A stretch of 64,000 nt of DNA, from positions 124,001 to 188,000 of the forward strand of contig NZ_VMBG01000002.1 in the NCBI RefSeq assembly GCF_007559335.1, in the 5' to 3' direction. Source of the DNA: Rariglobus hedericola. GTDB lineage: Bacteria; Verrucomicrobiota; Verrucomicrobiia; Opitutales; Opitutaceae. The notes beneath the pieces were generated by a model. It was not told where the DNA came from, ran no database searches, and worked only from the letters and a program-made list of their open reading frames with translations. This document shows, piece by piece, positions 26,936 to 34,707 of the stretch (positions are counted from its first letter, which is position 1; each line of letters begins with the position of its first letter). The translations under genes and the position numbers were made by a program.

Positions 26936-28198
26936 ATGCCCCGAGTTTTTATCACCGGTTTGGGTTTCATCACGAGCATCGGCAACGACTCCGCGACGGT
27001 TGAAACCAGTCTGCGCGAGATGCGTCACGGCATGGTGGTGTATCCACCGTTTCAGGCGGATAACATTCCGATCAAGGTCGCCGCGCCGGTGAAGCAGTTT
27101 CAAACCGAGGCGGAGGATCCCGAGGATTGGGTCATCCCCGCGCCTTATTCGGTGAAGCGCGAACAGCTCCGCAGTCTCAGCCCCAATGCGCTCTACGCGA
27201 CCTGCGCATTTCAGCAGGCCATTGCGGATGCGAAGCTGACTCCCGCTGACGTCTCTAACGACGACACCGGCCTTTACGCCGCCTCCGCCGGTTCGCCCCG
27301 CATACTGGCCGCTCACATCAATCGCATCCGCGATGTCGGTGTCGCCAAGTGTCCGCCGCTTTCGATCGTGGCGAGCATCGCCGGCACGGTTCAGTTCAAC
27401 CTCGTCGCGCATTTCAAAATCAAAGGTGCATCGACGGGCTTTTCGTCGGCCTGCGCCTCATCGACCCACGCGCTCGGCTTTGCTTTTGATGAGCTCGCAC
27501 TCGGCCGGCAGAAGCGGATGTTTGTGGTAGGCGCCGAAGACGGAAACACCGAGACGATCCTGCCCTTTGCCTCGATGCGCGCGCTCTCGCCTAACCCCGA
27601 TCCGGAGACTGCGTCGCGTCCGTTTGATACCGGCCGCGATGGTTTTGTCGGCACCGGCGGGGCGACGGTGATCGTCTTGGAAACCGAGGACGAAGTTTTG
27701 CGCCGCGGAGTCACGCCTTACGCGGAAGTGTTGGGTTGGGGCCAGGCGTCCGACGGGCACAACGTCGCGATTTCCCATCCCGACGGACTGGGCCTCGCCA
27801 ACGCCATGCGCCGCGCGCTCGCCGCTGCGAAAGTCACGCCCGCCGAGATCGACTACATCAATGCCCACGCCACTTCGACGCCCATTGGCGATGCGTCCGA
27901 GTGCAAGGCGTTGCGCACCGTTTTTGGCGAACAGGCGGCGCGCGTTGCCGTGAGCAGCACCAAGGCGCTCACGGGCCACGGCCTCTCTCTGGCCGGCGCG
28001 ATGGAGACGGGCTTTTGCGCCCTCGCTCTGCGCGGCGGCTTCATGCCGGGCTCCGCACACATCAAGCAGCTCGATCCGGTCTGCGCTGGATTAAACATCC
28101 TGCGCGCGACCGAAAACACCGCGCCACGCATTGTGCTGAATAACAGCAGCGGTTTTGGCGGCGCCAACGTATGCGTCGTGCTGAAAGCCGTGACCTGA
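26936..28198 (+). CDS. beta-ketoacyl-ACP synthase (FabF/KAS II-like)
   Basis: The 420-residue condensing enzyme starts MPRVFITGLGFITSIGND. The catalytic Cys173 is in SSACASSTHAL, with His311 (NAHATSTPIGD), Lys343 and His348 (TGHGLS). All four are present, so it should be active in decarboxylative condensation of malonyl-ACP. It follows the ACP-dehydratase fusion by 71 bases. No ketoreductase or acyltransferase is adjacent, so these would come from general fatty-acid synthesis. Chain length and end product are unknown. It stands next to glycosyltransferase genes, which suggests lipid anchoring or acylation of the glycan. Confidence 0.92.
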   Translation: MPRVFITGLGFITSIGNDSATVETSLREMRHGMVVYPPFQADNIPIKVAAPVKQFQTEAEDPEDWVIPAPYSVKREQLRSLSPNALYATCAFQQAIADAKLTPADVSNDDTGLYAASAGSPRILAAHINRIRDVGVAKCPPLSIVASIAGTVQFNLVAHFKIKGASTGFSSACASSTHALGFAFDELALGRQKRMFVVGAEDGNTETILPFASMRALSPNPDPETASRPFDTGRDGFVGTGGATVIVLETEDEVLRRGVTPYAEVLGWGQASDGHNVAISHPDGLGLANAMRRALAAAKVTPAEIDYINAHATSTPIGDASECKALRTVFGEQAARVAVSSTKALTGHGLSLAGAMETGFCALALRGGFMPGSAHIKQLDPVCAGLNILRATENTAPRIVLNNSSGFGGANVCVVLKAVT

Positions 28199-28205
28199 CC
28201 CTCGC

Positions 28206-29525
28206 ATGACTGCACATTCGCGGGTAATCGGCTCAAAAATAAACATAACTCATTCCGCTGAAATTAAATCGGACGATTTGTCACTTAATAAGTTACAAAG
28301 TGGTTTGAGTCCGAAGGATCCGGTGATCGCGTATATCTTCACCACGTTTCCGAAATCGACGGAGACGTTTCTTCAACGCGAAGTCACCGGCCTGCAGGCG
28401 CTCGGGGTCAACCTGCGGCTCTATTCCATGTGGGGCGGTGGTGGCGAATTCAACGGCCTGAAGGTCACGCGATTTCCGAAGTGGCGGTTGCTGTCGCTGG
28501 TCGTATGGCTGCCGTGGCTGGTCGTGTGCCGCACGGGTGTATTCGTTCAATTGATACGCGGCGTCTGCACGCGGCGTCCGCCTTCGGGGCTCAACTTTTT
28601 TGAAAACCTGCTCGGGCTGGGCTTCGGGCTGGTGTTCGCGGCGCATTTCCGCCGCGAACGCCCGGCTCACATCCACGCAGTGTGGGGCGGGGGCCCGGCG
28701 ACGGCGGCTTGGTTGTTATGGCGGCTCGACGGGCATCCTTACAGCGGTGCGGGCCATGCCTACGATTTGTATCAGCGCGGTGGCGACTGGTGGCTGCGGG
28801 AGAAGCTCGAGCCCTCGATGTTTATTCATACGTCCACCGACATGGGACGTCGCACATTGCTTGAACGCGGTCTCGCCGACGAAAAAATCCATGTCATCCG
28901 GCGCGGACTCAACACGCTGCCCGCGCTCAAGCCGCTTCGCGAAGAACGAAAACGCACGCCGCTGCGGTTGCTGTGCGTGGCGCGCCTCGTTCCTAAAAAA
29001 GGATTCGACCACCAGTTCCGTGTGTATGCGGCATTGAAGGCGGCGGGCGTGCCATTTGAAGCGCGCATTGCCGGCGAAGGTCCCTTGCTGGCGTCGTTGC
29101 AAACGCACGCTCGTGAACTCGGCATCGTGAGTGACGTCACGTTTCTCGGCCATCTCTCGCAGGCGGATGTGGCGGCGCAGCGGTCTTGGGCTGATGTGTT
29201 GCTGCACACGGGCGTGATCGCCGCCGATGGCGATCGGGATGGTTTGCCGAATGTGATTCCCGAGGCGATGAGTGCGGGCGTGCTGGTGGTGACATCGCCG
29301 GCCGCGGCCACCACTGAGGCCATCACCGACGGCGTGACGGGTCGCGTGGTGGATGTCACCGACAGCGAGGGCTGGGTGAAGGCCCTGGTGGCCTTGCGCG
29401 ATGACGACGCGGGGAGTGAGCGGATGCAGATGGCGGCACGGGCGTGGGTGGAGGCGAATTTCGATGCGCAGAAAAACGCAGGGCGGATCGCGGCGTTGTA
29501 TAAGGAGGCGACGAAATCCCCATGA
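28206..29525 (+). CDS. GT4-family glycosyltransferase
   Basis: The 439-residue GT-B protein has an N-terminal extension (about 1-38) before VIAYIFTTFPKSTETFLQREV. The hallmark opening is FPKSTETF, like the start of colanic-acid WcaL-type and related enzymes. The donor-binding half carries LLCVARLVPKKGFDHQ at about 258 and GDRDGLPNVIPEAMSAG at about 345. The E-x7-E motif is recognisable. It is preceded by a short 7-base gap after the ketoacyl synthase and overlaps the following GT2 gene by four bases. Confidence 0.9.
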   Translation: MTAHSRVIGSKINITHSAEIKSDDLSLNKLQSGLSPKDPVIAYIFTTFPKSTETFLQREVTGLQALGVNLRLYSMWGGGGEFNGLKVTRFPKWRLLSLVVWLPWLVVCRTGVFVQLIRGVCTRRPPSGLNFFENLLGLGFGLVFAAHFRRERPAHIHAVWGGGPATAAWLLWRLDGHPYSGAGHAYDLYQRGGDWWLREKLEPSMFIHTSTDMGRRTLLERGLADEKIHVIRRGLNTLPALKPLREERKRTPLRLLCVARLVPKKGFDHQFRVYAALKAAGVPFEARIAGEGPLLASLQTHARELGIVSDVTFLGHLSQADVAAQRSWADVLLHTGVIAADGDRDGLPNVIPEAMSAGVLVVTSPAAATTEAITDGVTGRVVDVTDSEGWVKALVALRDDDAGSERMQMAARAWVEANFDAQKNAGRIAALYKEATKSP

Positions 29526-30403
29526 GCAGTCCGGAGGTCAGTATTCTTATGGCGGTTTACAACCGGCTCGATCTGACGAAGCGCTGTCTTGAGACGCTGG
29601 AGAGATCGATGGAAGGAATCGTTTACGAAGTGCTGATTGTTGATGACGTGAGCACCGACGGGACGCGTGATTTCCTGAAAACCCTGGGCGCCCCCTATCG
29701 GGTTTTTCTGAATGAAAAGAAGGGGAATTTTGCGATCAACAACAACCTCGCGGCGCGCGAGGCGCGGGCGGAACGGCTTTTGTTTTTGAACAACGATACG
29801 GAGCTCGCGCCCGGCTGGTATGAGCCTATGCGCGAAGGACTCGCCCGGTTTCCCGATGCGGGGTTCATGGGCAATCTCCAGACCAATCCGTCGACGGGGC
29901 GCTACGATCACATGGGCGTGGTGTTCGCGCCGTGGCTCACCCCGGCGCATTACGGCCAGCATTACGCGCGAGTTCCGGCGTGGTTGAAAAACGGATACAC
30001 CTCATGGAGCGCGGTGACGGCGGCCTGCTGTCTGACGTATCGCGACACGTTTTGGGCGGCGGGAGGCTTTGACGAAGCCTATGTCAACGGCTGCGAGGAC
30101 ATCGACTTGTGCCTGCGCATGCACCAGCAGGGGCGGCGCCATTACGTGGCCAACGAGAGCGAGCTCATTCATCACAAAGGCGCCTCGCCGGGGCGGAAGA
30201 CATTCAACGATGTGAATCTCGCGCGGCTGAAGGCTACCTGGGCGGATTACATCCGCAGGGAATTCGTGGCGAAGGATGCACGGCTTTTCGCGAAGACGTA
30301 TCTGCGAAAGACGTTGGTTTACCCGTGGAAATCGAATCTCGGGAAGGCGTGGGCCTGCGTGCTGATTCTGGCCGGCCTGAGCCGGCCGGGGCGCCGCGGT
30401 TAA
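29522..30403 (+). CDS. GT2-family glycosyltransferase
   Basis: The 293-residue GT-A enzyme has SILMAVYNRLDLTKRCLETLE, with donor site DDVSTDGTR (about 42-50) and FLNNDTELAP, the DxD-like motif, near 92. The acceptor-side ED motif is NGCEDIDLCLRM near 190. It resembles rhamnosyl- and galactofuranosyl-type polymer enzymes, but acceptor and donor are undetermined. Its TAA stop overlaps the stop of the converging oxoamine synthase gene: the two share the palindromic TTAA at 30400-30403. Confidence 0.92.
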   Translation: MSSPEVSILMAVYNRLDLTKRCLETLERSMEGIVYEVLIVDDVSTDGTRDFLKTLGAPYRVFLNEKKGNFAINNNLAAREARAERLLFLNNDTELAPGWYEPMREGLARFPDAGFMGNLQTNPSTGRYDHMGVVFAPWLTPAHYGQHYARVPAWLKNGYTSWSAVTAACCLTYRDTFWAAGGFDEAYVNGCEDIDLCLRMHQQGRRHYVANESELIHHKGASPGRKTFNDVNLARLKATWADYIRREFVAKDARLFAKTYLRKTLVYPWKSNLGKAWACVLILAGLSRPGRRG

Positions 30404-31599
30404 CTGCGCTTCTTGGCGTAGGCGAAGGCTTCGCCGATACGGTCGAGTTGTTCGTCGGTGTGACCGGCGGAGATCGCGGTGCGAATGAGGTCTTTGCCAA
30501 TGGGAACGGCGGGCGCGACGGAGATGACCGTGAACACGCCCTTTTCCATGAGGGACTGCCAGAAGGAATAGGCGCGCATTTTGTCACCGATGACCACGGG
30601 CACGGCGGGGGTTTCGCTGCCCCAAGTGTCGAGGCCGAGCGACTGAAGCATGGCGATGTAGCGCTTCTGGTTTTTCCAGAGACGCTCGAGATGTTCGGGT
30701 TCGGACTGGAGGACATCGAGCGCGGCCGAAGCGGCGGCGGCCTGCGACGGACTGAGCGAAGCACTGAAGATGGTGTGCTTGCCGTGGGTGCGCATGTATT
30801 CGATGAGCGAGCGATCACCGGCGACAAAACCGCCGGTGCTGGCAAGGGCTTTGGACATGCTGCCGCAGATAATGTCGACCTTGTCGGTGAGGCCGAAGTG
30901 ATCGGCGGTGCCGCGACCCTGACGACCGAGCACACCGAAGCCGTGCGCATCATCGAGCACGTTGAAGCATTCGTATTCGTTGGCGATGGCGAGCAGGCCG
31001 GGCAGGTGCGCGATGTGGCCTTCCATGGAGTAAACGCCCTCGACCACCATCATCTTAGGGGTGTTGGCGGGAAGACTGGAGACGACGGTGCGGAGGTCGT
31101 CAGGGCTGTTGTGGGAAAAACGCTCAACGGACGCGGTGGAGAGACGAATGCCGTCCCAGAGGCACGAGTGGATGTTTTTATCCGCAAGAATGGCGTCTCC
31201 CTTTTGCGCAAAGGCGGCGACGCCGGAGAGGCAGGAAAGATAACCGGCGGCGTGGATATGGCAGGCCTCCTTGCCGAGGAACGCGGCGAGTTTTTCCTCA
31301 AGCTCGACATGGTAGGCGCGCGAGCCGTTGGACACACGGGCGCCGGTGGGGCTGGTGCCCCATTTGAGGAGGGCGGCACGGGAGGCCTCGATAACCTTGG
31401 GATGAAAGGAGAGCCCGAGGTAATCGTTGCTCGCGAGCATGATCAGGTCGCGCCCATCGAGACGAACGGACGTGCCCTGCTGCGACTGCATGGCATGGTA
31501 GTAAGGCGCGTAACGCAGGCGGAGCTTCGTGGCCGAGTCATCCTGGCAACGAGACGCGATGCTGTTGCGGTTTTTGGAAGAGAACAGGGAGAACGCCAT
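30400..31599 (-). CDS. PLP-dependent alpha-oxoamine synthase (serine palmitoyltransferase/BioF-like)
   Basis: The 399-residue protein is a fold-type I PLP enzyme. The active-site Lys250 is in GSMSKALAST, DDAHG at 216-220 binds the cofactor, and LASNDYLGL near 55 marks the family. Members join an acyl thioester and an amino acid with loss of CO2; examples are serine palmitoyltransferase, BioF and CqsA. SKALASTGGFVAG resembles serine palmitoyltransferase slightly more than BioF, but I cannot settle it. With the ACP-dehydratase and ketoacyl synthase nearby, a sphingoid- or sulfonolipid-like precursor made from acyl-ACP is a plausible inference. Biotin synthesis is less likely since no other bio genes are present. 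Confidence 0.85.
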   Translation of the reverse strand: MAFSLFSSKNRNSIASRCQDDSATKLRLRYAPYYHAMQSQQGTSVRLDGRDLIMLASNDYLGLSFHPKVIEASRAALLKWGTSPTGARVSNGSRAYHVELEEKLAAFLGKEACHIHAAGYLSCLSGVAAFAQKGDAILADKNIHSCLWDGIRLSTASVERFSHNSPDDLRTVVSSLPANTPKMMVVEGVYSMEGHIAHLPGLLAIANEYECFNVLDDAHGFGVLGRQGRGTADHFGLTDKVDIICGSMSKALASTGGFVAGDRSLIEYMRTHGKHTIFSASLSPSQAAAASAALDVLQSEPEHLERLWKNQKRYIAMLQSLGLDTWGSETPAVPVVIGDKMRAYSFWQSLMEKGVFTVISVAPAVPIGKDLIRTAISAGHTDEQLDRIGEAFAYAKKRS

Positions 31600-31640
31600 G
31601 TTGAGAAGAGGATGATTTGCGTGCCGCAGGCCAAGCCTTA

Positions 31641-32417
31641 TCAGGGCAACGGGTCCCGTCTGTAATCGCCCCGGCTGAAATATTTTTCGAGCCAGACGTA
31701 GGCGCAGATAAAAAAGTAGCGGCTGCCCATTTCCTTAATCTTGAGCTTGGCGATGCCGTGCTTGCGGTTTTTCCAGGAGATGGGGGTGACGGTCCACGAA
31801 AAGCCGCGGACGATTGCCTTGAGCGGAATCTCCACCGTGAGATTGAAGTGGGGCGCCATTAACGGCCGGCACCCATCGATCACGGTGCGGCGGTAAGCTT
31901 TGAAGGCATTCGTGGTGTCGTTCAGCGGGATCGCGAAGAGAAACCGGATGAACATGTTGGCGAGGCGATTAACGAGAAGCTTGATGCGCGGGTAGTCTTC
32001 CACGCGCCCGCCTTTGACGAAGCGGCTTCCGAAAACGCATTCGTAGCCTTCGTCGTTGAGCAGGCGCCAATAGCGGACGGCGTCGCGAGGGGAATCCGAA
32101 GCATCGGCCATCATGATGACAAGGGCATCACCCTGGCTGTGGTTGATGCCGTAAGTAATGGCGCGACCGAAGCCGTGAGGCCCTGGATTCTGGATGGGAT
32201 TGAGCGTGGGGATTTCGACTTGCTTGAGATCCTGCAGAACTTGCCAGGTGCGATCGGTCGAACCGTCATCGACAACGACGATTTGATGGGCGATGCCGGC
32301 GGCGGTGAATGCGGCGTAAATATCGCGCAAGGTTTCCGGCAGGGAGCCTTCTTCGTCCCGTGCGGGAATGATGACCGAATAAAGGGTCAGGGTGCCGGGC
32401 GGATGGAGCGTGCGCAT
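31641..32417 (-). CDS. GT2 glycosyltransferase, dolichol-phosphate mannosyltransferase-like
   Basis: The 258-residue GT-A protein has SVIIPARDEEGSLPETL, the donor motif VVVDDGSTDRTW (about 46-57) and the DxD-like MMADASDSPRD (about 100). The region LNDTTNAFKAYRR is shared with polyprenyl-phosphate hexosyltransferases. It lacks transmembrane segments at the C-terminus, as in soluble DPM1-type enzymes. It probably charges undecaprenyl phosphate with a sugar for use by membrane glycosyltransferases such as the 622-residue protein nearby. It follows two SDR genes on the same strand. Confidence 0.9.
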   Translation of the reverse strand: MRTLHPPGTLTLYSVIIPARDEEGSLPETLRDIYAAFTAAGIAHQIVVVDDGSTDRTWQVLQDLKQVEIPTLNPIQNPGPHGFGRAITYGINHSQGDALVIMMADASDSPRDAVRYWRLLNDEGYECVFGSRFVKGGRVEDYPRIKLLVNRLANMFIRFLFAIPLNDTTNAFKAYRRTVIDGCRPLMAPHFNLTVEIPLKAIVRGFSWTVTPISWKNRKHGIAKLKIKEMGSRYFFICAYVWLEKYFSRGDYRRDPLP

Positions 32418-32426
32418 CTTGGAAAA

Positions 32427-33506
32427 TTAAAAGGAAGCCGATAACTCAAGCCACTCCGGGTGGGCTTCGGCGTGGACGGCGATCTCCTCCAGCACGACTT
32501 GCGCCGGAGTGGCGGGTTGCCAGTTCCAGAGTCGAGCCGCCTTGGCGGAATCAAGCACCATCCATGGAATATCAAAGGGGCGGGGCTTTGGATCGGAAGT
32601 TACTTCGCGAGGGCCAAAACGGTCGGAGCACCACGCGCTCAACTGACACAGAGAATGCGCTGATCGTGCTCCTCCGGAGACGTTGATGATGCGGTCGGTG
32701 GCGTTGAGCGGCCGGGTGGAGTCAATTTGTTGCCTTAACAAGGGGACGAGATCCCGGGGATGCAGGCAGTCGCGAACTTGGTGCCCCTGTCCATCGAAAC
32801 CAATGTAGTTGAGTGGAAGGCCGCGCAGGTAACGATTGATCCAATACGCGAAGATTCCCTGGTCGGCGCGTCCGAATTGGCCCGCGCCCGCGAGCACGCC
32901 GCAGCGATTGATGAACACGGGAAACTGAAAGGTCTCGCCGTATTCGACGGCGAGAGCCTCGGAAGCGAGCTTGGTGGAACCGTAAAGAGAAACGGGCGCG
33001 GTGGTCGCGAAGGTTTCGGATACGCCGTCGGACGTGAGACCGGCGGGAAGCAGCGAGGCGTCGGATGAAGGGCGGAAGGCGTGCGCGTGAGTCTCGATCG
33101 CGAGGTTGGCGAGTGGAGGGATGGAGTAAACGCGGCTGGTGCTGAGAAGAATAAAACCGGCGCGATGCCGCTTGCAGTATTCAAGCAGGTTGATCGTCCC
33201 GAGGAGATTGTGTTCGACGAGTTGACGGGAGCTGGTGCGTCCATCCACACCGGCGAGCACGCTGGGATTGGCGGCGGCATCGATCACGAAATCAGCCGGC
33301 GGGATCACCTCGAGATCGCTCGGGTTGCGCAAATCTCCGTGAAAGAGGTGCACGCCGAGAGCTTTCAGTTCGGCGCGATTGGTTTCGCTGCCGGGGCGGA
33401 TGAAGTTATCAAGCCCGAGCAGTTCGACCCCGGGATGATCCTTCACGAGCGAGCGTGCGAGTGTGCTGCCCACAAAGCCACAGATGCCGGTGATAAGGAG
33501 TTTCAT
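32427..33506 (-). CDS. NAD-dependent SDR sugar epimerase, CDP-paratose 2-epimerase-like
   Basis: The 359-residue extended SDR opens with LLITGICGFVGSTLA, the NAD-binding GxxGxxG. The catalytic set is LLSTSRVYS and SLYGSTK with the Tyr and Lys. LGLDNFIRPGSETNR and FIGDG-like features resemble CDP-paratose 2-epimerase (tyvelose epimerase), but the substrate is unproven. The ATG giving MKLLITGICGF is chosen over the one at 33623. It is paired head-to-tail with a second SDR of the same class 41 bases upstream. Confidence 0.87.
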   Translation of the reverse strand: MKLLITGICGFVGSTLARSLVKDHPGVELLGLDNFIRPGSETNRAELKALGVHLFHGDLRNPSDLEVIPPADFVIDAAANPSVLAGVDGRTSSRQLVEHNLLGTINLLEYCKRHRAGFILLSTSRVYSIPPLANLAIETHAHAFRPSSDASLLPAGLTSDGVSETFATTAPVSLYGSTKLASEALAVEYGETFQFPVFINRCGVLAGAGQFGRADQGIFAYWINRYLRGLPLNYIGFDGQGHQVRDCLHPRDLVPLLRQQIDSTRPLNATDRIINVSGGARSAHSLCQLSAWCSDRFGPREVTSDPKPRPFDIPWMVLDSAKAARLWNWQPATPAQVVLEEIAVHAEAHPEWLELSASF

Positions 33507-33547
33507 TGATCGAGAGTGGACGTCGGCAAAGGTAGGCGGCTTAGGTT

Positions 33548-34609
33548 TCAGGCCGTATTCCGCGTGCGCCAGGCCTCTACGATCTGGCGGATGGTTTCTT
33601 CCAGCGATTGCGTGATGTCCCACTCCGGGTAGTGGGCGCGCATCTTGCGCAGGTCGGAGTAGTAGCAGATGTGGTCGCCCGCACGGTTTTGGTCGAGGTA
33701 AGTGAAAACCTGCTGCTTGCCGGTGAAGCGTTCGGCGATCCTGAAGGCTTCAAGGATCGAGGTGCTGTTGGCCTTGCCGCCACCGAGATTGTAGACTTCG
33801 CCGGCGCGGGGGGCGGCGACGAACGAAGCCATGAAGCGGGCGACGTCGAGCGAATGGATGTTGTCGCGCACCTGTTTTCCTTTGTATCCGAAAACCTTAT
33901 ACTCGCGGCCCTCAAGGTTACATTTCACGAGATAGGAGAGGAAGCCGTGGAGCTCGACGCCGGAGTGGTTCGGTCCGGTCAGGCAGCCGCCGCGCAGGGC
34001 ACATGTGGGAAGGTTAAAATAGCGTCCGTATTCCTGCACCATGACGTCGGCTGCAACCTTGGATGCCCCGAAAAGCGAATGCTTTGACTGGTCGATCGTG
34101 AACGTCTCGGCGATGCCCTCGTCGTAGGCCGGGTCGGCGTAATCCCAACGCGTTTCGAGTTCCTGCAACGCGATGCGGTTGGGGGCGTCGCCGTAAACCT
34201 TGTTTGTGCTCATGTGGACGAACGGCGATTCGGGGCAGGCCTGACGGGCGGCCTCGAGCAGGTTTAACGTGCCGACCGCGTTCGTGTCGAAGTCGTCGAA
34301 CGGGATCGCCGCGGCGCGATCGTGGGAAGGTTGCGCGGCGGTGTGAACGATGGCGGACGGACGGATTTTCTTAACGAGATCGAGGACGCCGGCCCGATCA
34401 CGGATATCGAGCTCGTGGTGGTTAAAGCCGGGAAGCTCGTCTGAAAGGCGGCGTTGATTCCAGCGTGTGTCACCTTGCGGACCGAAAAACACGGCGCGTT
34501 GATTGTTGTCCACGCCGTGGATGGTGTAGCCCAGTTCGCGTGCGAAATAGATGCAGACCTCGGAACCGATGAGGCCGGACGAGCCGGTGACAAGGAGGGT
34601 TTTAGACAT
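33548..34609 (-). CDS. CDP-paratose 2-epimerase-like SDR with a Tyr-to-Phe substitution
   Basis: The 353-residue protein has [10 protein letters not shown] for NAD binding and [18 protein letters not shown]. The nucleotide-sugar end ([28 protein letters not shown]) matches CDP-paratose 2-epimerase-type enzymes. At the catalytic position, the Tyr of YxxxK is Phe (HSLFGASK), although STNKVYG is intact. The codon is TTC, so it is not a reading error in translation. I recall a family of SDRs with the same Phe, so this may be a conserved variant. The reaction is probably an epimerisation or dehydration that does not need Tyr as general acid. Confidence 0.85.
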   Translation of the reverse strand: MSKTLLVTGSSGLIGSEVCIYFARELGYTIHGVDNNQRAVFFGPQGDTRWNQRRLSDELPGFNHHELDIRDRAGVLDLVKKIRPSAIVHTAAQPSHDRAAAIPFDDFDTNAVGTLNLLEAARQACPESPFVHMSTNKVYGDAPNRIALQELETRWDYADPAYDEGIAETFTIDQSKHSLFGASKVAADVMVQEYGRYFNLPTCALRGGCLTGPNHSGVELHGFLSYLVKCNLEGREYKVFGYKGKQVRDNIHSLDVARFMASFVAAPRAGEVYNLGGGKANSTSILEAFRIAERFTGKQQVFTYLDQNRAGDHICYYSDLRKMRAHYPEWDITQSLEETIRQIVEAWRTRNTA

Positions 34610-34707
34610 GATGACGGCAGAGCTTATTCATGCGAATGTGCGCAACGATGGTGGGATGTCTGCGGGTGAAAGGTGAAATTATTTTGAGCGAGAGGCGGTG
34701 AGCTTTA

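Noticed and set aside
30370-30387. GGCCGGC hairpin at the end of the GT2 gene
   Set aside because: It lies in coding sequence, has no T-run and can be explained by the GC-rich codons for Ala-Gly.
30109-31665. Plus-strand frame of 518 codons opposite the oxoamine synthase
   Set aside because: It is a shadow frame in antisense to a well-identified gene; product is Gly/Val/Glu-rich with no recognisable motif.
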